The notes beneath the pieces were generated by a model. That model searched no databases and was not told where the DNA came from. It was given only the letters and a program-made list of their open reading frames with translations. A stretch of DNA of 26,174 nt from Silene noctiflora (taxonomy: Eukaryota; Streptophyta; Magnoliopsida; Caryophyllales; Caryophyllaceae): contig VHZZ01000020.1 of NCBI GenBank assembly GCA_009801015.1, forward strand, positions 204,127 to 230,300, given 5' to 3'. A program made the position numbers and the translations under genes. Shown here one piece after another: positions 1 to 11,007 of the stretch (the first letter of the stretch is position 1; each line of letters starts with the position of its first letter).

Positions 1-175
1 CAGTTTCTAAAAAAAATAGATATATACACACATATCCCTCATACCTCTAAACCAATATTTTTACATACATCGCTATTTCCTAAACAAAGAAGTATGAATG
101 CCTATCTTCTTTTCCTTGTTAATTAACTCACCTACTATTTGTAACGTTTGAATATAAAATAAGAAAGCACCTGAT

Positions 176-1337
176 ATGGATCAAATTCATCAAAAGCGTC
201 ATTTTCAAGACTGGTTAGAGCTCCTCGGTGAATTATGAGAAGAGATAATCCTGAAAATAGATTGGCCAGAAGATGATATACGTTTCTCGTGTATTTGTCA
301 TGCATGGTTAACCGCTTTCAGGCGGATTAGACAAAAATGGAGACTAGCCAACCCATGACTTCTATTGACCGAGATTACACAAGATAAGTACCCTACTTAT
401 TTAAGGAAGGTATACATTCCGGGTAATAACAAGTGCTACGATTTACAGCTTCCGGAAACGTTTGGGAAAAATTGTTGGGGTTCGGATATTGGTTGGATCG
501 TCACTTATGGTCTCGACCTAGAATTTAATCTGTTCAACCCTCTTACCAAGTCTCGTTTACGCTTTCCCCTGACTGACACCCTGAAGCCTGAGCAGTTTAA
601 ACATGCAAGTTGTAATAGTAATTGCAAATACAACAGTTACTGGACGAGGAATGGACACATATCAAAAGCATGTGAACTCAAAACTAGGGGTGAGGATAAG
701 AGTGGGCTTTTAGTGGCGATCATCCACGCCAATATTCGTGGTTGTGGGTGTTATATGATCGCGTCTACCTACGTGTCCACTGCTAGGCCTGGAGATACAA
801 TGTGGACTCTAGTAGAGACTCCCCAAGAAATTATCATCAAAGATGTTTTGGTTTGGAAGGATTTGTTATGGTTTGTAAAGGAAGAATGTTCCCTATGGTA
901 TGTAGACATGAGTAATGGAGGACTGTCTTTTAAGGTTGTGAAATTCGTAGTAGAGCCCTATCAAAGACTTGTTCCTTCTTCAAGTTCTTACCTGGTTGAA
1001 TCATTTGATAACCAACTTCTCCTGGTGCAGCGAAATTGCTCGACGACAAGGGCAACAACGACAAGAATAACTAGAAGAAGAAGAAAAGACATTATCATTG
1101 TTGAAGATGATTCTTGCGAGGTATATGATGAACACAAAAAATATAGGGAATCAAGTCTCGCTGATACCATTACCTTTGACGTCTTTAAGCTTGATTTGAC
1201 TAGGAAAAAGTGGGAACAAGTGACCTCGGATTTTGGTGAAAGTAGCATGTTTGTAGGTAAAAATACTTCCTTGTTGGTTGGTAATCCTAAACCGGGGACA
1301 TGCAAGTCTAAAAGCATCTACTATGCGGGTGATCATA
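176..1337 (+). pseudogene. F-box/DUF295 (KIB-type) pseudogene, 5' part
   Basis: The ATG at 176 opens a frame starting MDQIHQKRHFQDWLELLGEL, then a TGA at 236-238. The same frame continues as an F-box-like helix region (EEIILKI, then FSCICHAWLTAFRRIRQK), hits a second TGA at 356-358, and then runs open to the insertion at 1338. The downstream part has the look of a DUF295 beta-propeller: a FNPLTKSRLRFPL segment, VWKDLLWFVKEECSLWYVDM, FDVFKLDLTRKKWEQV and MFVGKNTSLLVGNPKPG, ending in SIYYAGDH where family members usually have IYFTDD. F-box proteins of this class are normally SCF substrate adaptors, with the F-box binding SKP1. Two in-frame stops plus a split 3' end argue that this copy is dead. 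A start just downstream of the second stop would give a protein without an F-box. The Arg-rich stretch TRITRRRRKD near 1063-1090 is unusual. F-box/DUF295 identity is recognised from the sequence pattern, not from a search. Confidence 0.72.
1333..1337. repeat. Left target-site duplication of the LTR
   Basis: TCATA lies immediately before the TGTAAC end of the insert. Its partner is ACATA at 4198-4202; four of five bases match. The shared CATA belongs to the host His-Ser codons. Confidence 0.6.
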
Positions 1338-4197
1338 TGTAACAACCTCATTTGTCTAAGAGCCTTTAGCTAGGCCTTCTAAGCAAATAAAAGTGCTACC
1401 ATCTCGGTTTCCCGAGGTAGTGTATAACAAAGTATAGCAATCCAAATACCATAAATTTAAAACTTTGCTTAAAAGGCTTATTACAGCTTAGTCAACTGAA
1501 ACTGATGATACAAATTACAACTTTCTTACAGCGGAATAAATAAAGTACATAAAATAAATAGTGAATGTCTAACTAAGTGGGCTAGGAACTAAATAGACAT
1601 CGACATCCTCATGAGCTCTCGAGACAGCTAACTCAAGACCTGTCAAAATCTCCTCCCCAATAATGGTTCATCACAGGTGTTCACGAATATACGGTCAACC
1701 ACGAGGTTTGGTAGAATATACAACAACAAGAATAAAAATAAATGCATACAACTATGATGAGACCATGCAACTGATGCACCTCCGCATCCGACACATCACA
1801 CAACTTCAGTACACCACGTGATCACATCCTGATTCACCCGCCCCGCCATTCCCTANGCCGAGGTACAACTCAACCGTCGTTGAGATCCAGGACAACGCCC
1901 GAGGACACCATGGTCAGACCTGCAGACAAGCCATGAGCCTAATATTCGCCACCATTTACAATTCCAATTTAATTCCATTGCCATTCCAACAATTAATTCC
2001 GACATCCGACTCAATGCCAATGCATGCCATGCCAATCAATAATTAAACAATGCATAATACATGCCAACTCAATCAATATAATCTCATGCATCCAGATCAT
2101 ATATAATCAACAACCATCCAATATTTATATAAGCCAATGAACCACAATAATCATATATAAGACATAGTTGAGTAGTTATATCCTACCTTTTAGCAAAGTA
2201 TTCCAAATAGCAACTCCGAGCAAACAAATGAAAGGTATCCGTCAACAACACCTGTCACCTTAACAAACAATAATAATCACAATTATTAACTACTCAAGCA
2301 TTCTACGAATTAATTAAATAAAATATAAACAAGCTATGATGTTAATTAATTACGTCCCATTACAATCATTATCATATTTAATTAAACTTATTAAATAATC
2401 CAATAATTAAACAATCGTCTCACTTAGTTATGATTTAAAACTCGTCTTACACTATTATATATAGACATATATTATTATTATCGGATATATTANTTACCGT
2501 CACATCTAACTCAATAAACAATTATTTTATGCATACGAATACATCCCGTCACATTATTTATGTATTAACTAGTAAATGTATGTCATAAGCATTAAACAAT
2601 TATACTCGTCTCATAAACAATTCAACTAACCAATTAATACGATTACAACTCCGCTTCACAACGTTTTTACGAATATATATTATAATAGTCATTTAAAACT
2701 AACGATACAAAACTAACAAATACGATATATCAAACAAATCACCCTATACCAAACAACCACCAACCAACCCGTGTTCCACTAACTTCGACAACCACCAACA
2801 CACGGCCTACCCAAACCACCACCCAACTGACCACCTTAATTCCGCCGTCCCAACAACCATTACCACCCTTACCTCCTCGCCCTAACACTATGCTCACACA
2901 ACCACTCCGTCCTCACCTTACTCACAACCACGCGACACAAAAAGCACCACAACCACCACTACTCAATCCCTCACCGTTTATGGCCACCACCACTGCCACC
3001 AATAGCGCACAGTGGTTCCAGGGACGTTGGTAACTCCCTCTTGTCGCCACCACGCAACCACCATCACCCTCATAAAACAGCCTTAGCACACGAATCCCCC
3101 TTCCCCTGTTTCACGTAAAAACCGCCACCACAACCACCTAACACCACCACTAACCACCTTATCACCACCTCTAGGACCAACTACCACCCCGGACACAACC
3201 ACGCCTTCCCCTTGCCATGACAACCAATATATACCAAATACATCTCGTCTTAATTGTATAACCTGAAAACCCGTAATAAAACAAACTCTCTTATTCAGAC
3301 CACCACCGCCACCAGTGTCCACCACAGACGCCACCACTAGACTCGACTCGAACTCCCAAGACTAACCATCCCAAACCCAGGTCAAGAAGATCACGAAAAA
3401 GGGTCCAAACCCATCTTCCCAATTACACGCATAACACGACACCACCAGTCCAACACCCAATTAACCACCTATCATCGGTCAACGGCGGTCCTAGCTAGGT
3501 CATATCTGGTCACGGTAGTTCATAGTCCGTCCTAGGTCAATTACTATGGTCCAAGGTCAGGCATAGTCGAAGAAATTACTAGCATAAGACGGTGTGCGCG
3601 CAAGGTAAATAAACGAATTAATAATAATTTTGAAACTGTTTCATAACTTATTTGTCTGAGGCAAAATAGGGCTTATGAAATCTGAAAACTAGGTTTGANA
3701 ACTCCTCTNGCTTTGTGAATACAATAAGNTATATTATAGAGTATTTATAGTACAATAAAATAGGGAATTTGGGTGTTAATAGAATTTTCAATTTACTTTT
3801 AGGAATATTATCTTTTATAATAATTAGTATTATTAATTTATGAAATTAATAAATCACAAATATTATTTTGTATTTGTAGTATTTCGGCCCAAACATAGTT
3901 TTAGGAAAGAAATAGAATTTATAATTATTAAATAAGAATTTAAATATAAAATATGAAAGTAGTATAAAATAGGAAATAAATATAAAATATAAAATATAAT
4001 TAATTACAAAATATAAAATAGAAAGTAGAATATCATTTTATAAAATAATTATAAAATACAAGATAATTATTTAAAATATAATTCGTGAAATAATAACAAC
4101 TTTACATAAATTAGTCTCATAAAACAATTCCATTTGAAATACGTTTATAAAGCATAATTTGACTTGCGTTGACCGGGATTAAAATACGGGTATTACA
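1338..4197. mobile_element. Solo-LTR-like insertion in the F-box/DUF295 gene
   Basis: The insert starts TGTAACAACC and ends GGGTATTACA, so its ends are short imperfect inverted repeats with the TG...CA form of LTRs. The flanks are TCATA (1333-1337) and ACATA (4198-4202), a 5-bp target duplication with one mismatch. On the left the host codes for ...GDH; on the right it resumes in the matching frame as HSYKIGHDIGRH, which fixes the junctions. At 2,860 bp it has no retroviral-type protein (no protease, reverse transcriptase or integrase reading) and I see no second LTR copy, so a solo LTR is the simplest reading. The right end read on the minus strand (TGTAATACCCGT...) resembles the 5' start of Ty3/Gypsy chromovirus LTRs, suggesting minus orientation; that is recall. 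Internally it holds an AT-rich block (about 2040-2700), a C-rich, G-poor block (about 2740-3360) and another AT-rich block (about 3600-4130), with several N bases. Confidence 0.72.
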
Positions 4198-4202
4198 ACA
4201 TA
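4198..4202. repeat. Right target-site duplication of the LTR
   Basis: ACATA follows the ATTACA end of the insert and pairs with TCATA at 1333-1337. Removing the insert and one copy gives one continuous host reading across the junction. Confidence 0.6.
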
Positions 4203-4548
4203 GCTATAAAATTGGACATGATATAGGGAGACACTTCTGGGTTCGTGGTGATCCCATGTACCAAAAATTCTACTTTGGTCCTCATACTGATTCGAATTTT
4301 TGTAACCCCTTTTGGTTTACACCTCTGCTTTACTGCTCAAAAATATCTGGAAATGCAACTACCACAGGTATAACTGAAAGAAACACTTCCCCTTCATAGT
4401 CCTTGTGATTGTCTTGGTACTGCTTGAATTGGTTGTCATTGCTTTGTTTTGGATGGAAGATTCAGTTCTGCAGCAAATTATACCACGACGAGGTGTACGA
4501 AGCCGCAACCAACACCACCTCAACATCATGTTTAGTCCGAGTATATGA
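4198..4548 (+). pseudogene. F-box/DUF295 pseudogene, 3' part
   Basis: This is the C-terminal end of the gene that begins at 176. After the LTR the frame reads HSYKIGHDIGRHFW, then a FYFGPHTDS stretch and PFWFTPLLYCSK. This matches the place where DUF295 proteins usually have a GGxDxG-like segment followed by a PxWxxPS-like end. The frame stops at TAG 4397-4399. In another frame, starting about 4381, an open reading with a strongly hydrophobic segment (FIVLVIVLVLLELVVIALFW) continues to TGA 4546-4548. That could be the original C-terminus reached through a one-base indel near 4380, or chance. The tail-anchor-like reading is inference; the DUF295 reading up to about 4330 is fairly clear. Confidence 0.6.
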
Positions 4549-5910
4549 TAGTAAATTTAACTATTACATACTTGACACAGGCTATCGCACACCTATGCAA
4601 AGATAAATTACTTTAATAACAAGTGAATGTAGTAATAGGGGTCGAACCACATAGAGAAATTAATTTACCTTGTAAATTGCTATGGATTGGATTTTATCAA
4701 GGTCGAGTTACTTTTTTTGTTTGAGATGATGATAACAAAATTATAAATAAGATGCAAACAATATAAATGAAAGAAGTCTAGGAAGTCGGGTCACACATGC
4801 ATAGATAAAAGGTTCATGCTAGATTATTAGTGCATAACAAAAGATAAATGTCTAGGCCTAGAGACAACCACCTCTCGATATTGTTGTCAAGCCTTAGATC
4901 GGGTCCTAACGAACTCTCGCTATGGTTAGGTCAATCTACTACAAAATGCTTAGTCTAATACAAATCCGTGCCTCTCGGCTTATAAATTGTATTAACAAAT
5001 TTAATCTAAAATAGTGATCAATTACCAAAGATTAACAAATAAATAGCAAACATATGTAACGACAATTATGCAATGATAAAACATACTTTACTAACATGAT
5101 TAAAGTAACTAATGCATGGCTCCCCTTATTCCCTAGACAAAACTAAACTACTCACTCATGATGTAAATAACAAAAACTAAATATTGAATGAATTGCATAA
5201 ACATAATGAAATGATTATAATAATTAAAAGGAAATAAGGAAATGAAAAATATGAAATTAGCTAAATGATATGAGTGAAATGATAAACTAATATTGTAATG
5301 TTAATGATGATAGAAATGTGAAAATGTAAATTGCATAAGAATATGACATAGATTGCTAAAATGAATGTAGAAATCTAACAACTAAATAAAAACTAAATAA
5401 CAATATGAAAATGAAATAACTAAANAAACTAGCTAATGTGAACAATAATGAAAATACTAGAAGGAAATGAATTACCGAAATGAATTGCAAATGAAGAACA
5501 ATGAAGAACAAAGGACTTGAACTTGAATTATATTTAGAACTTAAAGATTGAATACAAATGTAAACTAATCTAATTTCTGAGAATGCTAAAGAAATAAGAG
5601 AAATACAAGAGATATGAGATGATTAGATGATATGAGAGTGTGTAAGTGTCTCTAAGTCGGGACCTAAGGCACTCCTTATATAGTGGTTTAGGAACCAAAA
5701 CGTAAGGAATCCAAAGCTCATAAAGCCACCCCTCCCCGATCGGGGACAAACATGAATCCGACTTAATGGCTTTAAAGCCATGATTAATGACCCCGAGAAT
5801 CCAATGTTTAGGCCTTAATGCGTCTTTAAGCCTCCGGTAATGACTTGTCTTGAGGAATCTTTGTGGAATCCTAAGTGCATTTTTCACATCAAAACTTTGG
5901 ATTTCTTTTT
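4549..5910. other. AT-rich non-coding DNA, probable retroelement remnant
   Basis: No coding region is visible. The phrase GGGGTCGAACCACATAGAG at 4637-4655, followed by a long A-rich tract with a TGTCTAGGCCTAGAGAC palindrome-like patch near 4849-4865, resembles non-coding parts of plant LTR retrotransposons. No LTR ends could be defined. An apparent minus-strand frame at 5570-5926 has no recognisable protein features and is probably chance. One N is present near 5425. Confidence 0.3.
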
Positions 5911-6560
5911 GGGTTTCATTTATCATTTGTTTACATTTGCCAGGTGATGAGTCATATTTATATACATTTATATGTCTCCCCTTTAATTGTTTTGATACGG
6001 TTTTCGTGCTAAATTACATTATTTATATGCCTTTTACATTAGAATGTCGATATTGCCGCTACTTGGTGTTAATGCGGGAATGAAGCATTTATGGAGAAAA
6101 ATAATGAAATGGAGCACCGTGGATAGGAGACATGACGAAACACACGCAGCTCCATTAGGAGACATGACTTTCCTATTTCGGTTTAACCTTTACTATAAAT
6201 ACCAAACTCGTAGGCTATTGTATGTTATGCTTTTTATTATGTATTTTTACCCTAGAAACTCTCAAAAACTCATTAGATTAGTTTAGTTATTACTGTTCTT
6301 TCAGATTTACACTTTAATTACGGTATTTCTAATATTTCCTCGTTAATTAGTTTTGTTTCTCATTAGATTAGTTTAGTTATTATTGTTCTTTCAGATTTAC
6401 ACTTTAATTACGGTATTTCTAATCTTTCCTCGTTAATTAGTTTTGTTTCCTCATTAGATTAGTTTAGTTATTATTGTTCAGACTCACTTCAGATTTACCT
6501 CAGACTTTATACATTATCAGTCAGACCCATCTCAGACTCTACATTTTCACTTTACTTGAG
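5911..6560. other. Probable LTR-type repeat with a tandem array
   Basis: Starting at GCCAGGTGATGAGTC (5939), the sequence looks like transcribed non-coding LTR-element DNA, with a TATA-like TATAAATACC at 6195-6204 and a TTTCAG/CAGACTC-rich 3' side. Short open frames at 5850-6083 and 6044-6286 show no family features and are not called as genes. The assignment is by general resemblance only. Confidence 0.3.
6271..6480. repeat. Tandem repeat, 90-bp unit, about 2.3 copies
   Basis: The word CATTAGATTAGTTTAGTTAT recurs at 6271, 6361 and 6452, giving periods of 90 and 91 bp. The first two units are nearly identical (differences at about 6292, 6334 and the end). The third is cut after TATTGTTC and passes into CAGACTC-rich sequence. 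Confidence 0.93.
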
Positions 6561-6867
6561 AACATAAGAGGTTTATGAAAAAAGAACAAAAATAATATAA
6601 CACATGAGTTTCATTCATTAGATGTCTTTTTTTGAGAGTGGGGTCAAGACTCATGTAGAATCTTAAGTTGAGTCTTGGAACTCTAAGACTTTATCAAGTG
6701 TATGGTAGATTATTGGAAGTCTTGAGTGAATTTTGTCTCAAGATTTATCAAAGTCTTATTTTAAGAGTACCAATAATCTTACCTTTAACCTTGTACCACT
6801 TGCGAGTAGTAGATAAGTTAAGTGCATTCCTTGGAGCATTACCACCCACGATGATATATCATCTCAA

Positions 6868-6990
6868 CCCAAATTCTCATTTGTGACGGACAAAATCCAT
6901 CACTTTGAAGAGACGTGAGACAATGGAGCAAGTGGGAGGACAAATGGGAAGGGCACGTGGGAAAAGGCTGTGAGAAATCTCTTTAAAGAG
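6868..6990. mobile_element. Truncated hairpin MITE
   Basis: CCAAATTCTCATTTGTGACG at 6869-6888 matches the terminal word of the element in the intron at 8551. Further in, GCAAGTGGGAGGACAAATGG (6928-6947) matches the internal spacer of that element (8944 onward). The second terminal repeat is missing, so this is a truncated relative. Confidence 0.5.
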
Positions 6991-7437
6991 ACCGTTAGAA
7001 GCAAGACTCTTTGTCATCTCACTTATTTCATCAAAGGCTCTAACTAATTTACTAAGTATTTTTATAAAATTTACACTTACACGTCAATAGTAGGGAATTA
7101 CGCCTACTGATAGTCACATACTCACATTTCTTAGAAGATTTGTGAATAATGTTTCTCTTCACAAACAATAAAGTTGTCGACTTTATGCTTCTACTGGCTT
7201 CTATTGGAGATGAATGTCCAACTCTTTCATCACATGAGTCACCTACATTGTTTTGGGGTCAAAATTTGTGAAATTGCATTTAACCAAGATAGGGGACCCA
7301 CATACACAACCTTCCTTAAAATAAAGGGAAGAGCCTCAATTTCATCTCTAATAATCCTCAATCCCCAAACCCTTTTTCCTTGAAAAGCATACACAAAATT
7401 CACCAAGTAGCAACTGTCCCTTAATAAACTCTTTCCC
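6991..7437. other. Upstream region of the HPP gene
   Basis: No coding region is seen. A TATAAAAT at 7063-7070 is a possible core promoter but lies about 370 bp before the ATG. The last 100 bp are C/A-rich and low in G, as plant 5' leaders often are. No transcription start can be fixed from sequence alone. Confidence 0.3.
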
Positions 7438-9687
7438 ATGAAAATTAAGAATATGAAGGCCATTGATCTCTCTTGTGCTTCACAAACATCTACGGCTATT
7501 TGTAACACCACTAAATCCTTCAAGACACTAAATTCTTACATAGGGGAGCATTACAAGAATTTAACCAACACCATTAGCAACACTTATTCTCCTTCTTTCA
7601 ATGAATTCAATCCTAGGCTTTCTTCCTTCTCTAGTAGCTACCGCGATAAAACCCGAAAAGTCACATCAATTGTTAACCATGCTGATGTTGTCCCAAGAAG
7701 AAGAAGCTCAGCTGATGTAATGGACATAAAACGTTACATTGATAAACATAAAACTAGTAATCATCATCATCATTCTAATTCTTCTACTACCTATCTCTTA
7801 GGCGACTCGTCCAAATGTTTGGACTCGTTTTCAGAAACTGCAACCAAGAGGAATCATATTTTTAGTACTCCTCCTCTGTTTGGCAGTGAGGGAAGGAGGA
7901 GTACATCTAGGATCGAAACCAGCCGTTGTTTCGGGTCGTTGAGGGATGGTGACAACTCTGACAAGGAGACGATGATTACGAAACATTTTTCACTAATTGA
8001 TGTTGGAGATGAAAATAAGATTAATAAACAGAAGAACAATGCAGGGGAAACATATTGTTGTAATGGTCCTTCCGGGAATCATTCCTTTGTGCAGAAACAT
8101 CCTCCTCACCAGGTAACTTCAACTAACACTCTTTATTACATACACATACATAAATAAAATGTTGTGGAGTAATATACAATTTGAATTACGAGTCTATTTT
8201 TATTCATTGGTCTTGTTTATAACCGTCTTAATTATTTTAAGATCGTCTCTCATCATATAGTTTCCTTTTACTTTCATTTCTATTTTAATCGGGGTTTAAA
8301 AGTCGTCCTTCAAATTAAAACAATATTAAATCAAAAATGGTGTTTTTTATATAGTCTTTTATTTATATTCCGTACTTATTTTCATAATGTTAATGATTAT
8401 TTATCGTTGACAATGGTTAGTTTGGAACAATTTTATAGTGCTAGTATTCAGTTTTGAAATGGGTACACCAGCTTTTCTATTAGAAATCTCAAAAATATGT
8501 TTCATATAGTTTAACTTGTAATTTGTAGGTGAGTACGATTTCTTAAAATAACACAAATTCTCATTTGTGACAACATTATTCCGTCATAAGCTTGTGACTT
8601 CTTAGAAAGAGTAATCGGGCGTTTGCCTTGGTTAGTCAAGACTGCATGTTAAAATAAAGGCATATTGGGGTAAAAATTAAGACATGGCTGGATGGAGTGA
8701 ATGCCTTGGTTAGTCAACTATTCCTCAAATGGTTAGAAGCTAGTATTAAAAAGTTTTCAAGTAACTATTTATAGAAAAGATTTGACGAAGAGGATTTCAG
8801 AAAATGGTCTGTAATTAATACTACTATAGTGACACCTGAGCTAATGTATTTGACTACACGTGATTATTTTGCCAAAGCGTCTTGCTTATGACGGGCACTA
8901 TCCGTCACAAGCTGAAGACGGATAGTGCCCCTCTCACAATAAAGCAAGTGAGAGGACAAGTGGATGGGAAATGAAGCATCCATGTTTGGTGCCACTTGTA
9001 TATTGTGAGAGGGGCACTATCCGTCTTCAGCTTGTGACGGATAGTGCCCGTCTTTAATGAGAATTTGTGTTAAATTGCTCAGTCGGAGTAATATGTATGC
9101 AAACAACTAACTACTCCTCCTAATAACGTTTATAGAGTACTCTTCATATTTCGAGTTTATTTAATACCGTTTTAAATTTAAAATAACTTGTTATTTGACG
9201 ATGTGATTCATTTAATTAGTGCAAGCAAGGTTAACCATATATGACGTGGATTTTAGATGATTTTAAGCAAGATTAATCGTACCCTTTTACTGCATCAGGT
9301 AGTTGCATTGAGGGTGTCATTACACTGCAAAGGTTGTGAAGGCAAGCTCAGGAAACATCTTTCTAAAATTGAAGGTAATTACTACAACTACAAAAAAAGT
9401 TCCTAATTTCGGCGTGTTAACTTATTCTTGAACATTATTGATTAGTGAGAATCACACCCTTTAAGCAATTGATTCTTTTTAACGTGTTTGTAGGTGTGAC
9501 ATCGTTTAGTATAGATATGGAGACTAAAAAGGTAACCGTAATGGGAAATGTGACACCATTAGCGCTATTAACAAGCATTTCCAAGGTAAAGAACGCTCAG
9601 TTTTGGCCTTCCGAATTTACAAACTCATCGGCATCTTCCTCTTCCTCCTTGTCATCAACTACTTCGACGACGGTGGGCTTGAGTTAA
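7438..9687 (+). CDS. NaKR/HPP-type heavy-metal-associated protein
   Basis: Three exons: 7438-8112, 9299-9374 and 9494-9687 (stop TAA 9685-9687). Junctions are CAG|GTAACT, GCATCAG|GTA, GAAG|GTAATT and TTTGTAG|GTG, and phases agree across the joins. The product is 314 aa, or 309 aa if the second ATG (7453) is used; that start gives the family-type N-terminus MKAIDLSCASQTSTAIC. The middle is Ser/Asn/His-rich and basic, with a YLLGDSS motif. The C-terminus from about residue 226 is one heavy-metal-associated (ferredoxin-like) domain with the CxxC metal site CKGC (C235, C238) and the closing KNAQFWP motif. This is the layout of Arabidopsis NaKR1/HPP proteins, known for phloem Na+/K+ balance and FT transport. 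There is no C-terminal CaaX box, so it is an HPP rather than a prenylated HIPP. Exact orthology among NaKR paralogues is not resolved. Confidence 0.9.
8549..9070. mobile_element. Hairpin MITE in intron 1 of the HPP gene
   Basis: The left end AACACAAATTCTCATT (8550-8565) is inverted at the right end, AATGAGAATTTGTGTT (about 9056-9071), so the element spans about 520 bp. Flanks share AAAT, or TAA/TTA if the ends are trimmed, so the target duplication is uncertain. It has no open reading frame. The right part contains the long perfect inverted repeat described separately. A partial direct repeat, GCCTTGGTTAGTCAA, occurs at about 8626 and 8703. The superfamily is not clear; CACAA termini could fit a CACTA-type or Harbinger-type element. 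Confidence 0.65.
8890..9052. repeat. Perfect 52-bp inverted repeat with 59-bp loop
   Basis: Positions 8890-8941 are the exact reverse complement of 9001-9052. Each arm carries two copies in opposite orientation of the word ACGGATAGTGCCC and the phrase CTTGTGACGG or its complement. In the intron RNA this would fold into a long perfect stem. Confidence 0.95.
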
Positions 9688-11007
9688 GAGAAAATTGATT
9701 CATTGAGAGTTCAGTTGATTATGTGGAATTTACTACAACTACAACTATAACTACTAGAGTTTTTACTACATTAAAGTTGTGATTTCCTATCTCTTTGTTT
9801 TTCGGCAAAAAAAATTCATACGGAGTATTTGTTTGTCTTTGTAGTATGGTGTGTTTTTGTGGACCTTTTTTATTGTGAGCAAGTGTTGGTTAACTAGTTC
9901 TGAAATATGAGTATTTAGTACGTAACTGAATTCTGGGTAAAAAAAGAAATGAGGAAAATGAAAAATGAAGCATTTTTAAAGTATCGGAGAGAGTACGTAT
10001 TAAACTAGTGAAATTGTCGGCGGAGAAATACCATTTTATTTTATTTTTGACAAAAGTAAAAAGCATTTCTTAGTTTTTACTCGATAATAATGGTAAAAAC
10101 ATGATGATAATTCGTGAATGTAATTTGCTAAGTTGGAAAGAATGATACCATATCCTTATAATGATGATAATTCCTAAATGTATTCCTAAATGACATGAAT
10201 ATTTGAGCATGCGCCAAGGTATTAACTTTCAACTCATTGAGCTGTCACACTCCCGATTCCATTTTACGAGTAGTAGAATAATACAAATAGTATTCCTATC
10301 TTTAAGCTGTCCTAATAAAGTCTCAACTTTCAACATATGCAATTTATTTGAAGAGCTTCATATGTGTCCTTTGCAAAAGTATACACAACTACTTTGTTCA
10401 AAGTGGGAGTGGGAGTGGGTTCAACTATAGCAGTATTGTTTATTTAATCACTGTTGTTTCTACTTTTAGCCTTTTTAGGAGACAATCGGCAATAATCTGC
10501 CACAAAATTACATTTTAACCACAGCTCAACTATTGTCTCCTACGAAAATACCCGAGCAAATTAGAACAGAACATGTTCGCACCTACTAAAGAATTAGGAT
10601 TTAATTACTAAACAAAATTAATTACGACTTTTGTCATTAAACTTTTGTTGATTTTGGTCCGGCGCATTTTCATTGGCTGTGGAATCCACTTTTTTTAATT
10701 TCTCATGTGCCAACTTCCATCATCCAACTTTTCTGCTTTGGATCAGCTTATTGGTATACGGTAGTCGCGGTTTCAAATCTCGCTTCCTTTTATATTGGAA
10801 TGAATGATCGTAGACAACTCTTATAATCAATAACAATGAAGGAGGCTGTTTAGAATAAGTTCGTTGTTCATATAGCAGTATAGTACACACATTCCTCTGT
10901 TTCAAACAAAGATTTTACAATGCAATCACAATTTACACAGATTCCAGATTCAACTTGAAACAATTACACACATGCATCTATCATACCGAGTATTTCATAT
11001 GACCACA
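9688..11007. other. Gap between convergent HPP and dirigent genes
   Basis: The first few hundred bases after 9687 are the likely 3' UTR of the HPP gene (T-rich), and the last part before 11008 is the likely 3' UTR of the minus-strand dirigent gene. A 10-bp inverted repeat, AGGAGACAAT (10478-10487) and ATTGTCTCCT (10533-10542), is present. Short frames at 10203-10430 (+) and 10720-10905 (-) have no recognisable features and are not called. Confidence 0.5.

Noticed and set aside
988-1351. Two minus-strand frames opposite the DUF295 coding region
   Set aside because: They are antisense to a recognised protein and have no family features.
3083-3337. Gly/Val-rich minus-strand frame of 84 codons
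   Set aside because: It is a by-product of the CCACCA-rich strand bias in the LTR.
7239-7523. Minus-strand frame of 94 codons across the HPP start
   Set aside because: It overlaps the conserved N-terminus of the HPP gene on the opposite strand and shows no domain.
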